A stretch of 14,416 nt of DNA from Diplocarpon mali (taxonomy: Eukaryota; Ascomycota; Leotiomycetes; Helotiales; Drepanopezizaceae), in the NCBI GenBank assembly GCA_024741835.1, contig JAENRP010000630.1:1-14416 (forward strand), read 5' to 3'. This document shows positions 9,113-14,416 of the stretch, in pieces (the first letter of the stretch is position 1; every line of letters begins with the position of its first letter). The position numbers and the translations under genes were made by a program. The notes beneath the pieces were generated by a model. That model did not search any database. It was not told the DNA's origin and saw only the letters and a program-made list of their open reading frames with translations.

Positions 9113-9405
9113 AAGTTAGTAAATATAAAATATACCTAATTCGTTTAAGGAAGCAGCTTTTATAAGAAATACCCTTACCCTAACCCTTAGGGCCAGACCT
9201 TCCTCTACTGCTAAGGGCAAGAGATAATAATGCTATAGCTAAGCTAATTAAGATAATTAAGACTTTTCGAACCTAAACGTCTTATAAGGAATAGTCTTAG
9301 GTCTAAAGGAATCCTTATAACGCTAAGATTAATCTAATTAATAATTATAAAGTAAGATTAATAGGATTACTTAAGCTATCTTTAGCTTAAAGACTTTAGC
9401 TTATT

Positions 9406-9701
9406 TGTAGGTTCTATACCGGTAATCGATATTCACGTGAATATAGTTAAGTACTTATTGTTAAAAAGAATCTATTATAATGTCTGTCTATCTCTATATA
9501 ACTGAGATAGTACCTTTATACCTATGAATGTCCTCCCTCCTATAGTCCCTCTTAGCCGTATATAGATATCCTTCTGAAGTCCTCCGGCTGAATAGCTATT
9601 CGAAATATATACGAAACCCCTTATATCGCATATAGTATAGCTGTGTAGGATGACCCTAGGAACAAGGGCAGCTTGCCTCTTGCATAGGAATCTGCGTACC
9701 A
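9406..9701 (-). repeat. 296-bp LTR-like repeat, inverted copy
   Basis: Reverse complement of 7968-8263 with fewer RIP-type changes. Minus-strand ends are TGGTACGCAG and GAACCTACA. It is not a clean solo LTR: the flanks TTATT (9401-9405) and ATACC (9702-9706) do not match. Its orientation suits a 3' LTR of copia-B, but about 740 bp (9702 to about 10444) separates it from the end of the copia-B 3' UTR, whereas in copia-C the two are adjacent. Either copia-B took an insertion there or this LTR belongs to another copy. Confidence 0.65.
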
Positions 9702-10213
9702 ATACCGGTAGTACTTTCTTTTAAAAAGACCTTTTCAACTCGTATAAGGAAGTATATAGAATAGGTGTATAATAGAGGCAGATCGGTAGCAAATAATCAA
9801 ATGGCAATAAAGAATAAAATAGTAAAGATAAATAGCTTAATAGCAAAAGCAGGTATAATAGGTGATAAGGATAGTATATAGGAAGTAGAATAGCAAAGAT
9901 AAAGGTAAATAGCAAAGAGGGAAAGGAAAGGTATCTAAGTGATAGAAGCAATCTAAAGTCTTTATTTGAGCCTTATGGTAGTGCGATTATAGTCCGGTTG
10001 TATTTTAGTAGGTTCGAGACTCTTTGTTAAAGAGTTATCTAGAGTTGTAATCTACTATAGCTATAAATCATAATAATTTATAGAAGGGAAAAGAGAGGCC
10101 TTTGAGAAGGCATATATATCGAGCTTCCCTCCTCCCTTGATCTCTTAACTTTAACTCCCACTTTTTGTAAGTAGGTCGATTCCTCCTCTTGCTTCTGAGT
10201 TAATTAACCCTGT
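9702..10213. other. Unassigned segment, purine-rich on the plus strand
   Basis: No gene recognised. The plus strand at 9770-9930 is rich in A and G with several AATAGCAAAG or AATAGC motifs, so the minus strand shows a long Leu/Tyr/Ser-rich ORF (9721-9951) that is best explained by composition. CATATATATC at 10111-10120, followed by GAGCTTCCCTCCTCCC, looks like a TATA box with a pyrimidine-rich start region, as in fungal LTR promoters, but no LTR ends could be fixed. Confidence 0.4.
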
Positions 10214-10408
10214 TATTGAGCTTAAGTGAGTCGGCGCAGTAGGTAATGGAAACTTCTAGAGGTCGATAGTTGATATATTGGTAAGAGTTAGAGAAGGAAG
10301 GTTACCCCTTTCTTCCCTATAGCTATATATATATTAATATCCTATTGACTAAGCAGTAGGGTTATATAATAATATATTAGAGTGATAGCTATATCACCTA
10401 TCTTAATA
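10214..10408 (-). repeat. 195-bp LTR, second copy
   Basis: Same orientation and length as 7357-7551; minus-strand ends TATTAAG and CTCAATA. Its start lies about 38 bp beyond the last base where the copia-B and copia-C 3' UTRs match. It may be the true 3' LTR of copia-B, which would put copia-A and copia-B in one family. It may instead be part of an insertion between the copia-B 3' UTR and the 296-bp repeat. I see no convincing target-site duplication (left flank ends CCTGT, right flank begins TTCTT). Confidence 0.75.
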
Positions 10409-10444
10409 TTCTTACTTAGACCTTACTCTAATTGACCTATAGTT

Positions 10445-10728
10445 GGGAAAACAATAACTATCCTTTTGTGCTAATCTAACTCTTAGGTATCTCTTTAAAT
10501 TAAAAATAATTAATTAATAGCAACCTTTATTAAAATCACTAAACTCTACTTATAGGGTAAGACTAGGAGTCAATTTTCCTAAAAGCGTTCCTTTATAAGA
10601 CTATATGACTTAACTCGCGGTTTGGGCCTAGGAGTCGATTTAAAAACTTTCCTTTATAAGACTATATGACCTGACTCGCGAGGCGGGCCTAGGAGTCGTC
10701 CTTAAGTCTGCTAAGCTCTTACTATCTT
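10445..10728 (-). other. Copia-B 3' UTR with a 61-bp tandem repeat
   Basis: Reverse complement of 7683-7963. The repeat core GGGCCTAGGAGTCG (plus strand) ends at 10698 and 10637 (61 bp apart), and a variant GACTAGGAGTCA ends at 10572 (65 bp). This copy keeps more G and C than copia-C: for example CTCGCGAGGCGGGCC here against a T/A-richer version there, showing directional G:C loss in copia-C. Homology stops at the run GGG/CCC near 10445. Confidence 0.8.
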
Positions 10729-13700
10729 TTATAACTCTAGTATATCTTTAAACGCTTTGAACTTTGCAACTGTCTTTAGTGACTTTATAAATCCATCTAC
10801 TACTATTCGATCGGTTTGGATATAGGTGATTAATAACTTACTCTTTATAATAAGGTTATAAATAAAATAATAGGTAATATCGATATATTTCGATCGCTTA
10901 TATAAGTATGACTTCTTTATAAGTGCAATCGCTTTTATATTATCTGCTTAAAGATTAATATAGTTTCTATTTTATTTAATATACTTAATAAAACCTATAT
11001 CTTTTAGAACTTAAGCGATTTATAATCCTTGCTTGCAATTTGATAATATTAATATATATTTGGCCTTAGTGCTTGCGGTAGCTACTGATTTCTACTTTCT
11101 ACTTCCTTATAATATAGGTCTACTATATAGTATTGCTACGCTTTTAGATATAGCTTTCTAACCTTTTATATTTGCTTAGTTAGAATCGGTATATACCTTA
11201 AGCTTTACGCTTATATGTTTTATTAGTCTGTATCTTACCTTCTATATGATTATAGATCGAAGGTACCTTTTAAGTCGCTTAATTGTATTCTTATATTAAA
11301 TCGTTAGATCCTTTAGGTTCTGATTAAATTGCGTAGTAATAAAGGTGATATCTAGTCTTATATATACTATAGTATATATAATTACTCTAATATCCTATTA
11401 GTACTTCTTTAGATCTCCTTTCTACTTATTTTTATTAATAGGCTTTAACTTATTATACTTTCCTTTAATTAGAGTACGCTTTAGCTTAAAGTTAGGAGTA
11501 TAAGTAAAGAGTCCTATTTGGTTTAGGATCTTTTTAATATACTACTCTTAGTCTAATCAGAGTTCTTAAGTAGAGCGGTTCCTTATAATGCAAATGCTAA
11601 GGATCTTATAAATTCCCCTTAGATCCTTAGTATTAAAACGTTTCTAAATTATTATAAAGAACTAATCTAATTAAGTGATTGTTTTTATAGCTATAGTAAT
11701 ATCGTTAATATATAATAGTAACTTGATTCTACGCTTAGTATAGGTAAATAGATAAGGGTTAGCTAGGCTTTAAACGAATTCTATTTCTACTAGAGTAGAG
11801 CTATATAAGAGGTTTTAATTATTGGCTGATTGCTTAAGCTTATAAATAGTATAAAGTATATAAAGAGAGTGGCTAGCGCGTATAGGAATACTATTAGATT
11901 AGGAGATAAAAATCCGTTCTTTTATAATCGCTTTAATAAATGCATTTTTAATATTATACTATTTGCATTTAAGGTCCTTAGTAGCTACTATTGCTATAAA
12001 TATGCAAAGGGTATTTATGCGAACTATTAGTGCAAATGTATTGAAGTAGTCTTCTTTATACTATTAGGAGAAGCCTTTAGCTATAAGCCTTACTTTATAA
12101 TATTCTAAGGTCCTATTTACATATATCTTAATTATAAAGACCCACTTTATTAATATTAGGTTTATGTCCTTTATTATCGGTTCCTCTATCTATATGCTAT
12201 TTATAATAAGAGAGCTTATTTCCTTTTGGATTGCCTTATTTTATATTACTTTATTCTTTAAATTATTAATAGCTTTATTATATATCTTTAAAAGAGAGAT
12301 TTTCATTATTCTCTTAGCGGTTAAGAATGTATTATCTTTATTAAAGCTCTATTAAAGTTCGAGCTTATAGATCTTATGCGCTATTATAGCTTAAATACGC
12401 TTAGACTCGCGTTTATTTAAGGTATCTTCTAGTTCTAGGTCTCTATTCCTCTTTAAAGGCGTAGGTTCAGCTATAGGTTCTATAGGCTTATTATTTAAGG
12501 AACCGCTTTTTAATAGTAAAGGCTTATTATTACTTATACCTATTTTAGGAATATCCTTTACTATAGGTGCTTTAATTAAAAGGATAATAATATTAAAGTT
12601 ATTACTTACTTTAGGCAGTTTGCGAACGATAGGAATAGTCTATTCGGCCTTTAGGCGATTAGTAGGTCGTCGATTAGTAGGTGCACTTAATATACCTAAG
12701 TTAAGAGAAAGGGGTTATTAGTTCAGTTTAATAGTATTACTATTAAGTAGTATACTTTACGAATCTCTAAGTATATAAAGCTTTAAGAATAGCTTCCTCC
12801 TATTTTAAAATTTATTAAACTCAACTATTAAGGATATAATTACTCGCCTTAGATCTAGCGCATATACTATCTATTGCTTTATTATTTATTTAATATACTT
12901 AATAAATATATACTCTCTATCTTAGTCTATTAGCTTTTTACTCTTTATACCTATAGGCTAGGACTTTAGGCTAATATAAGAGTAGCAGACGCTTTTAAAG
13001 ACGCAAATATAGTCTAGGCTTAGTTTCTATTTAAAATATGCCTTATATAGCGATATTTAGGTGCTATTAACTATTAGTCTACTACCTATTCTATTTCGCA
13101 AGTATACATTTACTTTAATCGCAAGGTCCTAGAATTCTAATAATAGGTTAGTATCTTATAATAGAGCGCAATAGTTAGTCTTTGCTTGCTAAATGCTTCG
13201 CTTAGTAATACTATTTTAATAAGAACCTTTATATATTATAATTGGTTTATAGCAAATTCCTTATTTTACTTATTTATTAAGCTTTGCCCTAATCTCTAAT
13301 GCGTTATTAGATTTAATAGCTATTAGCTTTAACTAGGTCTAGCGTTCCTTTATTACTTTTTAAGTTTCCAGCTTTTCTATAAGCTTAAATTTAGTCTTAG
13401 CGCAAATGATTTATATATATTAAATGAAGTTATCTATTATTTAAGAAAACCAATTATTTCCTTTAATCGAAGTTATAAATAGTTTAGTAGTATTAATAGA
13501 TATTAGTGCTAATATCGAATCTTTCTATAAACTAAGCTTAGTTTGCGTCCGATTTTAAAGTTTTATTAGCTTGCAAATTCGGTATATTAAGCGATCCTTT
13601 AGTACTTAGATCTTCTATTTTAAGGTTAAGACCTTATATAGGCCTTTTAATTTCTTTAGCCTTAGATATGCGAATCTTTTATATATTAGTTAATACTTTA

Positions 13701-14416
13701 ATAAGCTTTCGGCTTTTAATAGCTTTAATAGCCTATTATTAGTCGATACTTTATTATTAGTAATTAGAAAGAAATAGTAATAGTAGTTTAAGGTTTTACT
13801 ATTTTCCAATTATAAGCCTAGCTTAGGAGTTATTTTTAATAAAACCGTAAGATCTACTTACGGTCTTAGCTTAAGAGTCGATTTCTTAAAAATAGCAAGA
13901 TCTACTTATAGTCCTAGCTTAAGAGTTGTTTCTAATAAATTTGCAAAGTTTACTTGCAATCTTAGCTTAAGAGTCATTTCTATAAATTTCACTTATAATC
14001 TTAGCCTAAGAGTTATTATTAGTAAATCTGCAGAATCTATTTACAGTCTTAGCTTAAGAGTTATTTCTATTAAATTCACTTATAATCCTAATTTAAGAGT
14101 TATCTTTAAAAACACTTTATAATCTACTTATAGTCCTAGCTTAAGAGTTATTTTTGCGAATTTCACTTGTAATCCTAACTTAAGAGTCTATTTATTTTCC
14201 TTATCCTCGCTTAATTATATTAGGGTAGAAAGTGCACTTTCCTTAAAGGAATCTACTTATAGGTCTGGCTTAAGAGTCAATTTTTATAATATTACCTTTA
14301 AGATAATATAAAGTCTATCTTTGATTTTAACTTTAAAGATCACTTTATAATTGTTATTTATAAATTATATAAATTGATTATTAAAAACTCTTATATAATT
14401 TAACTTTATATAGATC
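10729..14416 (-). pseudogene. Copia-B pol: integrase, reverse transcriptase, RNase H (5' end beyond window)
   Basis: One frame (codon low ends equal to 1 modulo 3) runs from 14415 to the TAA at 10731-10729 with only nonsense breaks. From the N-terminus: NYKVIFKVKIKDRLYIILK, the peptide-repeat array, then the pre-integrase motif LIYKRFAYLRLKKL (13689-13648, His now Tyr). The integrase triad is changed at all three places: Asp to Asn at 13494-13492, Asp to Asn at 13308-13306, Glu to Lys at 13203-13201; the last two are exactly 35 residues apart. RT: YKVRLIAKGFS (from 12099), NTFALIVRINTL, YNIKNAF with Asp to Asn at 11955-11953, YKLKQSA, and YIND at 11712-11701, where the first catalytic Asp is Asn. 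RNase H: VYTDS (Asp at 11187-11185), STKAKYI, YKRSKYIDI, and the C-terminus TDRIVVDGFIKSL. The product would copy and integrate element DNA inside virus-like particles. Confidence 0.93.
13807..14187 (-). repeat. In-frame 39/48-bp tandem repeats encoding 13/16-residue peptides in copia-B pol
   Basis: Nine consecutive units on the minus strand start at the Thr codon with high ends 14187, 14148, 14100, 14061, 14013, 13974, 13926, 13878 and 13830, giving spacings 39, 48, 39, 48, 39, 48, 48, 48 bp. A diverged unit starts at 14277, 90 bp before the first. Each reads about TLKLGLQV, a variable Asp/Asn/Lys, then 4-7 mostly hydrophobic residues. The Gln codon is CAA in two units (14187 and 13974) and TAA in the other eight. 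Each spacing is a multiple of three and the array lies in the pol frame, so it was translated. It sits between a segment resembling the protease-downstream region and the pre-integrase motif. No known domain recognised. Confidence 0.85.

Larger units (their letters stand above)
8264..9405. other. Unassigned spacer between the inverted 296-bp repeats
   Basis: I recognise no gene family here. It includes TATAACGGCTGCACCCCC at 8477-8494, which resembles the TGTAACGG starts of some fungal gypsy LTRs but has no second copy in the window, plus a TATA-like motif, a weak ORF and a short CCCTAA-rich stretch (9172-9192). The 3' half (9240-9400) is AT-rich without coding signal. Confidence 0.5.
10409..14416 (-). 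mobile_element. Copia-B: Ty1/copia element, pol to 3' UTR, running off the right edge
   Basis: The order on the minus strand is integrase, reverse transcriptase, RNase H, which defines Ty1/copia rather than gypsy. The 3' boundary is uncertain (10409 if the 195-bp LTR is its own, 9406 if the 296-bp repeat is). Gag, protease and the 5' LTR would lie past 14416. All catalytic centres of integrase and RT that I located carry G-to-A type substitutions, so the copy is dead. Confidence 0.85.

Noticed and set aside
9172..9192. Telomere-like CCCTTACCCTAACCC stretch
   Set aside because: Only about three imperfect units followed by TTAGGG in the opposite sense; too short for an interstitial telomere and explainable by chance.
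9475..9702. Minus-strand ORF of 75 codons within the 296-bp repeat
   Set aside because: It fits inside an LTR-like repeat, the left copy of the repeat carries stops in that frame, and no protein motif is seen. It could be reconsidered if the repeat proves to be a coding terminal repeat.
9721..9951. Minus-strand Leu/Tyr-rich ORF of 76 codons, like a membrane peptide
   Set aside because: Explained by the A/G-rich plus strand; low complexity and no partner gene or conserved motif.
10011..10022. GGTTCGAGACTC, like a tRNA T-loop
   Set aside because: No T-stem pairing, acceptor stem or anticodon arm could be formed around it.
11830..12355. Two plus-strand ORFs of 66 and 63 codons
   Set aside because: They are antisense shadows of the RT part of the copia-B pol frame, which has clear motifs on the minus strand.
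13807..14290. CRISPR array
   Set aside because: Regular repeats are present, but units are directly adjacent, diverged, in a coding frame, and without unique spacers of constant size.
1..14416. Mitochondrial or plastid origin because of high AT content and TGA codons
   Set aside because: Tad1-like LINE and Ty1/copia structure with target duplication are nuclear. TGA is rare among the breaks and occurs at likely Trp codons alongside many TAA/TAG, as expected from RIP rather than a different genetic code.

Overview
This window looks like an AT-rich, gene-free, transposon-packed block of a filamentous ascomycete (Pezizomycotina) nuclear genome. I see no host gene, tRNA, rRNA or CRISPR array. 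Every long coding region is a dead retrotransposon gene that keeps one reading frame over kilobases but is broken by TAA/TAG (rarely TGA) codons. The substitutions at recognisable motifs are of the G:C-to-A:T type (Gln CAA to TAA, Trp TGG to TAG, Asp to Asn, His/Cys to Tyr, Glu to Lys, Gly to Arg/Ser), and CpG is visibly retained. That is the signature of repeat-induced point mutation (RIP), a fungal genome defence. The species cannot be read from the sequence.

Layout. (1) 1-7551, minus strand: 5' part of a Ty1/copia-type element ('copia-A'), running off the left edge. It has a 195-bp 5' LTR (7357-7551), a leader with degenerate repeats (6953-7356) and gag (6952 downward). (2) 366-6096, plus strand: an apparently full-length Tad1-like LINE inserted in the copia-A gag. 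It has a 15-bp target-site duplication, ORF1 (gag-like, zinc knuckles), and ORF2 (APE-type endonuclease, reverse transcriptase, RNase H, C-terminal zinc motif). Removing the LINE and one duplicate joins the gag frame exactly. (3) 7552-8263, plus strand: 3' end of a second copia element ('copia-C'): RNase H C-terminus, 3' UTR with a 61-bp repeat, and a 296-bp LTR-like repeat. Copia-A abuts it inside the RNase H codons. (4) 8264-9405: unassigned spacer with a TATA-like motif and a weak decayed ORF. (5) 9406-9701: inverted copy of the 296-bp repeat. (6) 9702-10213: unassigned. (7) 10214-10408: second copy of the 195-bp LTR. (8) 10409-14416, minus strand: 'copia-B', a close relative of copia-C, with 3' UTR and one continuous pol frame (RNase H, RT, integrase). 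Upstream of integrase lies an in-frame tandem array of 13- and 16-residue peptide repeats; the element runs off the right edge.

Order of events inferred: copia-C came first, copia-A landed in its RNase H gene, the LINE landed in the copia-A gag, and RIP damaged everything. Copia-C and copia-B lie tail to tail, making a large imperfect inverted repeat. No working system is present. The most unusual item is the peptide-repeat array in copia-B, whose 39/48-bp spacing keeps frame and whose conserved Gln codon is CAA in two copies and TAA in eight.
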